A DNA stretch of 18,387 nucleotides from JACPRL01 sp035573715 (lineage in GTDB: Bacteria > Acidobacteriota > Terriglobia > Acidiferrales > 2-02-FULL-67-57). The position numbers were made by a program, and so were the translations under genes. The number at the start of each line of letters is the position of its first letter. Position 1 is the first letter of the stretch. The notes under the pieces are model-generated. The model made no database searches. It was given only the letters and a program-made list of their open reading frames with translations, and was not told where the DNA came from. The DNA lies in the NCBI GenBank assembly GCA_035573715.1, contig DATLZZ010000009.1:1-18387 (forward strand), in the 5' to 3' direction. Below, piece after piece: positions 6,682-12,479 of the stretch.

Positions 6682-7371
6682 TTACTCGAAGCTGCCGCCC
6701 AGCGGCTGCACCATCTGGCAGGGAAACTTCCAGGCGGTGAAAGCTCGCAGCAGTTCCTGGTGCTCGCGCTCGCTGGTGTCGAGGTCGAAGCGCACCTGGG
6801 TGCCGCCGTTGCGCGGCCGGCAGGAGAAGTTGTGGGGGCGAAGCTCGCGGCGGTCCAGCTCCGGCATCACCCTCGTCTGCAGAGTTTCCAGGTCGGGCAA
6901 CTCCAGCTCGTAGCTGCGCACCTCGGTCTTCCACTGGAAGCGGCGCTCAAGCCACCCGAGCAGCGACAGCGTGAGCAGCATCGTGACCGCGGCGAAAATA
7001 GCCGTCCAGTAGAAGCCGCTGCCGACGGCCATGCCGACGCTGGCCAGCACGAAAATCGTGGCCGCGGTGGTGAGCCCGCGCACCGCGCCCTGGGCGCGGA
7101 TGATGGAGCCGGCGCCGATGAAGCCGATGCCGGGGATGAGCTGCGAGGCGATGCGCGTCGCGTCGCCGCCCCACTGCACCGCCATCAACTCGGAAAGAAT
7201 GGTGAAGAGCGCCGAACCGGCGCAGATGAACATGTTGGTGCGCAACCCGGCGGGCTTGCCGCGCAACTCTCGCTCCAGCCCGACCAGCCCGCCCAGCGCC
7301 GAGGCCAACACCAGCTTGAGGATGATGGCCGGGGTCAAGTCCATCGGCCCGAACTGCGAAAAGAATTGCAT
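6682..7371 (-). CDS. MgtC/SapB family membrane protein
   Basis: A 229-aa inner-membrane protein. The N-terminal half (about residues 12-145) has four or five hydrophobic helices. It carries the family signature GGLVGLEREL.GKPAGLRT at about 27-45, then GSALFTIL and the glycine-rich PGIGFIGAGSI (about 84-94). The C-terminal soluble domain (about 150-229) has the alpha/beta pattern of the ACT-like domain of MgtC, ending CQMVQPLGGSFE. In Salmonella and Mycobacterium, MgtC modulates F-type ATPase and supports growth in low Mg2+; many environmental homologues have no assigned role, so Mg2+ function is inference. The ATG at 7371 follows a G-rich AAGGGGG. It is followed after 10 nt by plsC on the same strand. 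Confidence 0.9.
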   Translation of the reverse strand: MQFFSQFGPMDLTPAIILKLVLASALGGLVGLERELRGKPAGLRTNMFICAGSALFTILSELMAVQWGGDATRIASQLIPGIGFIGAGSIIRAQGAVRGLTTAATIFVLASVGMAVGSGFYWTAIFAAVTMLLTLSLLGWLERRFQWKTEVRSYELELPDLETLQTRVMPELDRRELRPHNFSCRPRNGGTQVRFDLDTSEREHQELLRAFTAWKFPCQMVQPLGGSFE

Positions 7372-7411
7372 GGTCCCGCCCCCTTTGCCTCTGCGGCGAT
7401 TCTACACTAGG

Positions 7412-7474
7412 CCCGTTCCAACTCCGCAGCGAATCTGCGGGTCGAGGCCAATGGCGCCTGGGAGTTGGAGCGGG
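7412..7474. repeat. Large inverted repeat between mtnP and the MgtC-family gene
   Basis: CCCGTTCCAACTCC (7412-7425) and GGAGTTGGAGCGGG (7461-7474) form a 14-bp stem with a single wobble. Inside the loop CCGCAG (7424-7429) and CTGCGG (7435-7440) form a second hairpin that partly competes with the outer stem. The element lies just after the mtnP stop and 40 nt before the next start. It could end the mtnP transcript or act as a leader structure; no U-tract is present. Confidence 0.65.
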
Positions 7475-7486
7475 TCAAGCGCGGCG

Positions 7487-8353
7487 TTACTTGATGTATT
7501 TGCCGATGATGGGCTTCAGCTTCCGCCTGGTGGCGGCGGGGATGAGCTTGGCATCGGTGATGATGGAATGCGCGAGCGCCGAGCCGCACTTGCAGTTGCG
7601 CGCGGCGGGCACGCGCGGCACGGCTTCGCGGATGACCTTCTGCACGTTCTCGATGTTGCGCGCCAGGTATTCCATCACCTGATGGCCGGTGACGGCGTCG
7701 TGCTCGGGGTGCCAGCAGTCGTAGTCGGTGACCATGGCGACGGTGGCGTAGCAGATTTCCGCTTCGCGGGCCAGCTTCGCCTCCTGCAGGTTGGTCATGC
7801 CGATGACGTCGAAGGCCAGCTTGCGATAGGTGTGCGACTCCGCCTTGGTCGAAAACATTGGGCCTTCCATGCAGACGTAGGTGCCGCGCTTGTGCACGGT
7901 GACGCCGGCGCGCTTGCAGGCTTCCTCCAGCACGCCGAGGAGCTGCGGGCAGATGGGATCGGCGAACGCCACGTGAGCGACGATGCCCTCTCCAAAAAAG
8001 GTCGACTTGCGCCCGCGGGTGCGGTCGAAGAATTGATCCGGGAGCACGAAGTCCATCGGCTTCAATTCTTCTTTGAGCGATCCGACCGCGCTCACCGAGA
8101 AGATGCGCTCCACGCCCAGCTTCTTGAAGCCGTATATGTTGGCGCGGAAGTTGAGCTCACTCGGCAGAATGCGGTGCCCGCGGCCGTGTCGCGCCAGGAA
8201 TGCGACACGCGTGCCGCCGAGCGTTCCGACCAGATAGGCGTCCGACGGCTTGCCGAACGGCGTGGCGACGCGGACTTCTTTGGTTTTCGTCAGGCCCGCC
8301 ATGCCATAGAGCCCGCTGCCGCCGATGATTCCGAGCTTGATTGCTTCGGCCAC
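7487..8353 (-). CDS. mtnP: S-methyl-5'-thioadenosine phosphorylase
   Basis: A 288-aa purine nucleoside phosphorylase family enzyme that cleaves methylthioadenosine with phosphate to adenine and methylthioribose-1-phosphate, in methionine salvage and polyamine by-product removal. Motifs in order: LGIIGGSGLYG (7-17), the phosphate-binding RHGRGH with PSELNFRANI, SAVGSL (about 94-99), MEGPMFST.AES, MTNLQEAKLAREAE, and TDYDCW, whose aspartates bind the adenine N7/N6 and mark the MTA rather than guanosine/inosine group. The GTG at 8353 is preceded by AGGAGGG with 5-nt spacing, a strong ribosome site. It starts 35 nt after the hydrolase gene at 8389, so it may be read as the last gene of the acd-meaB-mce run. 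The protein ends IGKYIK, typical of the family. Confidence 0.95.
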   Translation of the reverse strand: MAEAIKLGIIGGSGLYGMAGLTKTKEVRVATPFGKPSDAYLVGTLGGTRVAFLARHGRGHRILPSELNFRANIYGFKKLGVERIFSVSAVGSLKEELKPMDFVLPDQFFDRTRGRKSTFFGEGIVAHVAFADPICPQLLGVLEEACKRAGVTVHKRGTYVCMEGPMFSTKAESHTYRKLAFDVIGMTNLQEAKLAREAEICYATVAMVTDYDCWHPEHDAVTGHQVMEYLARNIENVQKVIREAVPRVPAARNCKCGSALAHSIITDAKLIPAATRRKLKPIIGKYIK

Positions 8354-8388
8354 AGTTGCCCTCCTACGTCAGATTTCCCAGCGAGGTT

Positions 8389-9246
8389 CTACGTTCTCGC
8401 CACCAAATCAGGTTCCAGCATGGGTTCGGCGCGCAAACTCTCGTCGCGCTGGCGCAGAACGGCGGCGGGCACGGCCGGGTCGTGGGCAAAAAAGCAGAGC
8501 CACTCGTTCTTCACCGCTTCCGGAATCCATTTCTTCTTCTGCTCCAGCGTCGTCAGCGGATAGAGGTCGTAGCCCATAATCCACGGATAGGGCAAGTGCG
8601 CCGTGGTGGGCACCATGTCGGCGAAGAAGAACGCGGTGCGCCCGCCGCTGCGAATGCGCACGCCCTGCATGTCGCGGGTGTGCCCGGGCAGGCGCACCAG
8701 CTCGACGCCGGGCACGAGCTGCGCATCGACCTCGGGGAAAACCCACTGGTTGGAGTCGACCATCGGCTGGATGTTCTCCCGCAGATAGCTGGCGCGGTCG
8801 CGCTCGGTGGGCTGGAGCGCGTGCTGGTACTCGCCGCGCTGCACGAAGTAGCGGGCGCGGGGAAACGTGGGCACCGCCTTGCCGTCCTTCAGCCGCGTGT
8901 TCCAGCCGCAGTGGTCGAAGTGCAGATGGGTGTTGACGACCATGGTCACGTCCTCGGGGGTCACGCCGCGCGCGGCGAGCGAGTCGAGCAGCGTCACCGA
9001 ATGGTCGATGCCGAAAATATCCTGCCGCTTGGCGTCGAACTTCTCGCCCGTGCCGGTCTCGACCACAATCGTTTCCTTGCCGGCGCGAATCAGCAGGCAG
9101 TTCAAGCCCAGCGTGACGCGGTTGCGTTCGTCCGACGCCAGGCGCCGCTCCCACAGCGTCTTCGGCACCACGCCGAACATGGCCCCGCCGTCGAGCCGGA
9201 ACCGCCCGTCGGACACAACGAAGATTTCGAACTCTCCGAACTTCAC
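8389..9246 (-). CDS. Metallo-beta-lactamase-fold hydrolase (lactonase-like)
   Basis: A 285-aa soluble MBL-fold protein with a full dinuclear metal site: THLHFDHCGWN at 106-116 (His107, His109, Asp111, His112), His189 in LPGHT, Asp210 in FFFADMVP and His255 in FFAHDP. The N-terminal extension (NCLLIRAGKETIVVETGTGEKF) and spacing match the AHL-lactonase-like and related MBL group, whose members hydrolyse lactones, thioesters or other esters; substrate not identifiable here. The GTG at 9246 overlaps the epimerase TGA (GTGA), so translation is coupled to the methylmalonyl-CoA genes. This invites a thioester or acyl-CoA-related role, but that is inference from position. No signal peptide. Confidence 0.9.
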   Translation of the reverse strand: MKFGEFEIFVVSDGRFRLDGGAMFGVVPKTLWERRLASDERNRVTLGLNCLLIRAGKETIVVETGTGEKFDAKRQDIFGIDHSVTLLDSLAARGVTPEDVTMVVNTHLHFDHCGWNTRLKDGKAVPTFPRARYFVQRGEYQHALQPTERDRASYLRENIQPMVDSNQWVFPEVDAQLVPGVELVRLPGHTRDMQGVRIRSGGRTAFFFADMVPTTAHLPYPWIMGYDLYPLTTLEQKKKWIPEAVKNEWLCFFAHDPAVPAAVLRQRDESLRAEPMLEPDLVART

Positions 9247-9650
9247 TTTTTCGCCTTCGGCGCTTCGACCAGCTCAATCAGAACACCGTTGCAGCTCGAT
9301 GGATGCAGAAAGGCATAGCGGTGGCCGCCGGCGCCGTATTCGCCTTTGCCCGGCAGCACGCGCACGCCACTGGCTTCCAGGCGCTTCAAATGCGCATCGA
9401 GCTCCGCGACCTCAAGGGCGATGTGATGGATTCCCTCGCCGCGCTTCTCGAGGAAGCGCGCGAGGGTCGAATCGGGCGCGGTCGCCTCCAGTAACTCGAG
9501 GCGCGTCTCGCCCAGCGGCAGCATCGCCACCCGTACTTTTTCCGCGGGAACCTCTTCTATCCCGCTCACCGGCATCCCCAGGCTCTCCTGATAGAACCGC
9601 AGCGCCGCCGCCAGCGAGCGCACCGCGACGCCGATGTGGTCAAGTTTCAT
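9243..9650 (-). CDS. mce: Methylmalonyl-CoA epimerase
   Basis: A 135-aa vicinal oxygen chelate (glyoxalase-fold) protein that interconverts (S)- and (R)-methylmalonyl-CoA between propionyl-CoA carboxylase and the B12-dependent mutase. Two beta-alpha-beta-beta-beta modules are visible: LDHIGVAVRSL (3-13) and GEGIHHIALEV (71-81). Likely metal ligands are His5, Glu52 (RLELLEA, where the Propionibacterium enzyme has Gln), His75 or His76, and Glu126 in LIELVEA. Length is normal. The ATG at 9650 overlaps the meaB TGA (ATGA), and its own TGA overlaps the next GTG. Position next to meaB makes this assignment much safer than the fold alone would. Confidence 0.92.
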   Translation of the reverse strand: MKLDHIGVAVRSLAAALRFYQESLGMPVSGIEEVPAEKVRVAMLPLGETRLELLEATAPDSTLARFLEKRGEGIHHIALEVAELDAHLKRLEASGVRVLPGKGEYGAGGHRYAFLHPSSCNGVLIELVEAPKAKK

Positions 9651-10600
9651 TTCGTCATCCCGGCGTCGCGCAGCAGCTCGCTCACGACGCTGTAGGGGTC
9701 GCGGCGGCGCTCGACAATTTGCCGCGCATAGTCGGCCAGTTGCTCGCGGCCGACGCCGGCTTCAAGCACACGCTCCAGCGCCTGCTGGCGAATCAAATCG
9801 AGCAGGCGCTGCTGCCAGCGTTCGACGCGCTGGGCGTCGCGGTCGAGCTGCGCGAAGAAACGCTCCAGGGCCGCCGCCAGCTCGGCCACGCCCGTGCCCT
9901 CGGTGGCCACCGTTTTCACCACCGGCGGTTGCCACCCGTCGCGGCGCTGGCTCAGGCTGAGCATCGCCTTGAGCTCCGCCTCCAGCCGGTCGGTGTCGCC
10001 GCGGTCGGCTTTGTTGATGACGAACACGTCGGCAATTTCCATCACGCCGGCCTTGAAGTTCTGCACGTCGTCGCCCAGCCCGGCAACCAGCAGCAGCAGC
10101 GTGGCGTCGGCCAGGCGCACGATGTCCACCTCGTCCTGCCCCACCCCCACGGTTTCAATCAGGATGACGTCTTTGCCCGCAGCGTCGAGCACCAGCGCCG
10201 CGTCGGCGGTGGCCCGCGCCAGCCCGCCCAGGTAGCCGCGCGTGGCCATGGAGCGGATGTAGATGCCGTCGTCGGTGGCGTGCTGCTGCATGCGGATGCG
10301 ATCGCCCAGCAGCGCCCCGCCGGTGAACGGGCTGGTGGGATCAACCGCCAGAATGCCGACCCGCCTGCCCGCGCCGCGGTAGTGGCCCGCCAGGCGGTTG
10401 ACCAGCGAGCTCTTCCCCGTCCCCGGCGCCCCGGTCACGCCGATGAGCAGCGCCCGGCCTGTGTGCGGAAACAACTCGCGCAGAAGAGCGTCGGCGCCGC
10501 TCTCGTGGTTTTCAATCGCGCTGATGGCGCGGGCGATGGCGCGCGGGTCGCCCTGGCGGACTCCGTCGGCCAGCGCGGCCGCTTCCACCCCGGCGCTCAA
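9647..10600 (-). CDS. meaB: Methylmalonyl-CoA mutase-associated GTPase MeaB (ArgK family)
   Basis: A G3E-family GTPase that gates adenosylcobalamin delivery to, and protects, methylmalonyl-CoA mutase. I place the start at TTG 10600, which overlaps the acyl-CoA dehydrogenase TGA (TTGA) and has AGGAG five nucleotides upstream. This gives 317 aa, normal for MeaB. Motifs: P-loop GAPGTGKSS (57-65), AVDPTSPFTGGALLGDR (85-101), the base-plate segment RSMATRGYLGGLA (116-128), switch ETVGVGQDEVD (149-159), and NKADR (196-200). A longer open frame reaching 10906 reads through the acyl-CoA dehydrogenase in another frame and is not coding. The C-terminal helical part (about 265-317) is the dimerisation region. 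No mutase gene is in the window. Confidence 0.93.
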   Translation of the reverse strand: MSAGVEAAALADGVRQGDPRAIARAISAIENHESGADALLRELFPHTGRALLIGVTGAPGTGKSSLVNRLAGHYRGAGRRVGILAVDPTSPFTGGALLGDRIRMQQHATDDGIYIRSMATRGYLGGLARATADAALVLDAAGKDVILIETVGVGQDEVDIVRLADATLLLLVAGLGDDVQNFKAGVMEIADVFVINKADRGDTDRLEAELKAMLSLSQRRDGWQPPVVKTVATEGTGVAELAAALERFFAQLDRDAQRVERWQQRLLDLIRQQALERVLEAGVGREQLADYARQIVERRRDPYSVVSELLRDAGMTK

Positions 10601-11751
10601 CGCGTCTCCTGCTTGCCCAGCAGCTCGCGGGCGATGACCAGCCGCTGAATCTCGCTCGTGCCTTCGCCGATGGTGCACAGCTTCACGTCGCGGTAGAACT
10701 TTTCCGCCGGGTAGTCCTTGACGAAGCCGTAGCCGCCGTGAATCTGCACGCCTTCGTTCGCCACTCGCACCGCAATCTCGCTGGCGTAGAGCTTGGCCAT
10801 GGCGGAAAGCCGGGTGCTGGGCTTGCCGGCGTCGGCCTCGAACGCCGCCGCGCAGGTCAGCCAGCGCGCCGCTTCGATGTTCGTCTTCATATCGGCCAGC
10901 TTCCACTGTATCGCCTGGAAGCTGGAAATCGGCTGGCCGAATTGCTTGCGCTGCTTCGAGTAGCTGAGGGCGGCGTCAAACGCGCCCTGGGCGATGCCCA
11001 CCGCCAGGGCGGCGATCGAAATCCGCCCGCCATCGAGGATCTGCAAGCTGTTGATGAACCCTTCCCCGCGCTTGCCGAGCATCTGGGAGGGAGGCAGCTG
11101 GCAGTCCTGGAAGACCACCTCGGAAGTGTCGCTGGCCCTCATGCCGAGCTTGTTTTCCTTCTTCCCGGGGCGGAAGCCCGGCATGCCGCGCTCGAAAATA
11201 AACGCCGTGATTCCGTGGTGGCCCTTTTCGGGATCGGTCATGGCCATGCCGACGCAGACCCCGGCCAGGTGGCCGTTGGTGGTGAAGGTTTTGGCGCCGT
11301 TGACAATCCACTGGCCGTCTTTCAGCACCGCGGTGGTGCGCGTGCCGCCGGCGTCCGAGCCCGCCTCGGGCTCGGTCAGGCTCCAGGCGCCGAGCATCTT
11401 GCCTTGCGCCAGCGGCACCACGTATTTCTTCCGCTGCTCTTCGGTGCCGAACTTGAAAATGTGGTTGGTGCAGAGCGAATTATGCGCGGCGACCGAGAGG
11501 GCGATCGAGCCGTCCACCCGCGCCAGCTCTTCAATCGCAATCGCGTACTCGAGGTAGCCCAGCCCGGCGCCGCCGTACTCCTCGGGGAAAATCACCCCCA
11601 TCAGGCCGAGCTCGCCCAGCTTGGGCACCAGCTCCACCGGGAAGCGCGAGGCTTCGTCCCACTCCATCACGTGCGGGCGGATTTCCGCCTCGGCGAACTC
11701 GCGCACGGCGCGGCGGAGCTGCTGCTGCTCGTCGGTGAAGGTGAAATCCAT
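10597..11751 (-). CDS. Acyl-CoA dehydrogenase (short/medium-chain type)
   Basis: A 384-aa FAD enzyme that oxidises acyl-CoA to trans-2-enoyl-CoA and passes electrons to ETF. Seen: N-terminal helical domain MDFTFTDEQQQLRRAV, PEEYGGAG (57-64), the FAD/substrate loop WSLTEPEAGSDAG (123-135), the middle beta domain, KQFGQPI near 269-275, Q.HGGYGF near 337-343, and catalytic Glu363 in IGEGTSEIQ, the position used by short- and medium-chain and butyryl-type enzymes. I chose the ATG at 11751 because family homology begins there. The open frame continues to 12081, but that part is low-complexity repeat DNA. A TGG-TATAAG extended -10 lies just upstream, and no Shine-Dalgarno is evident. It heads the acd-meaB-mce-hydrolase run. 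Substrate chain length unresolved. Confidence 0.94.
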   Translation of the reverse strand: MDFTFTDEQQQLRRAVREFAEAEIRPHVMEWDEASRFPVELVPKLGELGLMGVIFPEEYGGAGLGYLEYAIAIEELARVDGSIALSVAAHNSLCTNHIFKFGTEEQRKKYVVPLAQGKMLGAWSLTEPEAGSDAGGTRTTAVLKDGQWIVNGAKTFTTNGHLAGVCVGMAMTDPEKGHHGITAFIFERGMPGFRPGKKENKLGMRASDTSEVVFQDCQLPPSQMLGKRGEGFINSLQILDGGRISIAALAVGIAQGAFDAALSYSKQRKQFGQPISSFQAIQWKLADMKTNIEAARWLTCAAAFEADAGKPSTRLSAMAKLYASEIAVRVANEGVQIHGGYGFVKDYPAEKFYRDVKLCTIGEGTSEIQRLVIARELLGKQETR

Positions 11752-11770
11752 CCGCAGGCCAGAATGAAAT

Positions 11771-11779
11771 CTTATACCA
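11771..11779 (-). promoter_or_regulatory. Predicted extended -10 promoter for the acyl-CoA dehydrogenase operon
   Basis: On the minus strand TGGTATAAG (11779-11771) is an extended -10 element, with no convincing -35. The expected start site near 11764 leaves a leader of only about 12-13 nt before the ATG at 11751. Confidence 0.45.
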
Positions 11780-11870
11780 CACCCCCAAGGCGGTTGGTAG
11801 CGGCGAGGAACGCGCTTACCCTCCTGCGCAGAGCATGCAAAGGCGGGGTTCCCCCACCTCTTGTCCCCGG

Positions 11871-11896
11871 CTGCGCCCTCCCGGGCGCGGTTTTTT
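11871..11896 (+). terminator. Intrinsic-terminator-shaped hairpin on the plus strand
   Basis: CTGCGCCC (11871-11878), loop TCCC, then GGGCGCGG (11883-11890) make an 8-bp stem with one G-T wobble. Six T follow (11891-11896). This is a textbook intrinsic terminator by shape, but no plus-strand gene ends upstream of it. The T-run is also the first unit of the 9-bp repeat array, so the match may be coincidental. Confidence 0.45.
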
Positions 11897-12008
11897 GCGG
11901 TTTTCGCGGTTTTCGCGGTTTTTGCGGTTTTGCCGTTGTCCCGGAACCCCCCGAAAAGGACAACCAGAAAAAAAACAACCGCAAAAACCGCAAAAACCGC
12001 AAAAACCG
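11887..12008. repeat. Inverted array of 9-bp tandem repeats (GCGGTTTTy / CCGCAAAAA)
   Basis: The left arm has five units beginning GCGG followed by T4-T6 (11887-11896, 11897-11905, 11906-11914, 11915-11923, 11924-11932), mostly 9 bp apart. The right arm has three perfect CCGCAAAAA units (11979-11987, 11988-11996, 11997-12005) plus a final CCG. The arms are reverse complements. Between them GTTGTCC (11935-11941) and GGACAAC (11958-11964) pair as well, so the whole 122 bp can fold into one long imperfect hairpin. Confidence 0.85.
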
Positions 12009-12017
12009 TAGACATCG

Positions 12018-12047
12018 CCCAGCCGGGTGTGGCACCCCTAGGCTGGG
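12018..12047 (+). repeat. Bulged hairpin just upstream of the zinc-ribbon ORF
   Basis: CCCAGCC (12018-12024) pairs with GGCTGGG (12041-12047), and inside it GGGTG (12025-12029) pairs with CACCC (12033-12037), leaving a 3-nt loop and a 3-nt bulge: 12 base pairs in all. The GAGG ribosome site follows within a few bases, so folding could affect translation initiation. It could also simply be another copy of a dispersed palindrome. Confidence 0.6.
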
Positions 12048-12059
12048 TAGAGGAACGAA

Positions 12060-12479
12060 ATGCGTTCAGAACGCGTTCCAACGCAGGAGAAGGCCATCCC
12101 CCAAAGGGCCCCGGACCCCGTTCGGCGCTGCGCCAACCCCGAATGTAAAGTGGGATTCGTTCCCCGACGTCGCTGGCAGAAGTACCACAGCCCTTTGTGC
12201 CGGCGCCGCCATTGGGAACAAGCCAGAAAAGCTACCCCGTGCCCACGCTGCGGTCACACCCGCGGCGAGGGAAGCAGGGAACATGCAGGTCCCTCGCCCC
12301 GACCTGTCGGGGCTCGGGAGTACAAACGAAGCGGGAGGCGCCGGCGCCGGAAGCGGCGGCGTCTAACCATTCACGCGGTCGTGGAGCTGAGCTGGCGCGA
12401 GAGTCAGGCGCGCGCCGAGCGGACAACTTCGCGAAAGGCCTCAAGGGCGCGGGCGATGCCGCCGTCGTCCACGTCGTAG
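12060..12479 (+). CDS. Small zinc-ribbon-like protein, 3' part altered by a repeat
   Basis: An open frame of 139 codons. Residues 24-66 look like a genuine zinc-binding module: C24-x4-C29, then FVPRRRWQKYHSPLC, in which the common FCSxxC pattern of such fingers has His43 for the first Cys and Cys47 as the second, and a knuckle CPRCGH (61-66). The ATG at 12060 has AGAGG six nucleotides upstream. From about residue 75 the sequence coincides with a palindromic intergenic repeat (12282-12335) and then an arginine-rich tail. The last 76 nt overlap the 3' end of threonine aldolase on the other strand. The native protein was therefore probably shorter, and this copy may be decaying. Function unknown; a nucleic-acid-binding role is a guess. 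Confidence 0.5.
   Translation: MRSERVPTQEKAIPQRAPDPVRRCANPECKVGFVPRRRWQKYHSPLCRRRHWEQARKATPCPRCGHTRGEGSREHAGPSPRPVGAREYKRSGRRRRRKRRRLTIHAVVELSWRESQARAERTTSRKASRARAMPPSSTS
12282..12335. repeat. Palindromic repeat copy inside the zinc-ribbon ORF
   Basis: GCCCCGAC (12296-12303) and GTCGGGGC (12306-12313) form a perfect 8-bp stem, flanked by TCCC (12290-12293) and GGGA (12316-12319). The right flank ACGAAGCGGG (12326-12335) is identical to the sequence at 14070-14079 beyond another repeat copy, which supports common origin. Confidence 0.65.

Larger units (their letters stand above)
11752..12059. other. 308-bp gene-free region made of promoter, hairpins and repeats
   Basis: From left to right: the acd promoter (11771-11779); a stretch at 11822-11868 with short complementary runs but no gene; a GC hairpin with T6 (11871-11896); the 9-bp mirror repeat array (11887-12008); and a bulged hairpin next to the start of the zinc-ribbon ORF (12018-12047). 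Open frames crossing it translate to runs such as KTAKTAK or NRKNRK and reflect the repeat, not a protein. Confidence 0.7.

Noticed and set aside
8867..10648. A 593-codon plus-strand open frame
   Set aside because: Antisense to the hydrolase, mce and meaB, which all have clear catalytic motifs on the other strand.
10601..10906. N-terminal extension of MeaB
   Set aside because: It lies inside the acyl-CoA dehydrogenase gene in another frame. The Arg/Ala-rich sequence has no MeaB similarity, and a TTG with AGGAG at 10600 gives normal length.
11887..12008. CRISPR array
   Set aside because: Units are 9 bp with no unique spacers, orientation flips in the middle, and no cas genes are present.
11752..12081. 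N-terminal extension of acyl-CoA dehydrogenase by 110 residues
   Set aside because: It translates the repeat array (KTAKTAK) and the promoter. Family homology starts at the ATG at 11751.
10738..12366. A 542-codon plus-strand open frame
   Set aside because: Antisense shadow of acyl-CoA dehydrogenase that extends through the 9-bp repeat array.
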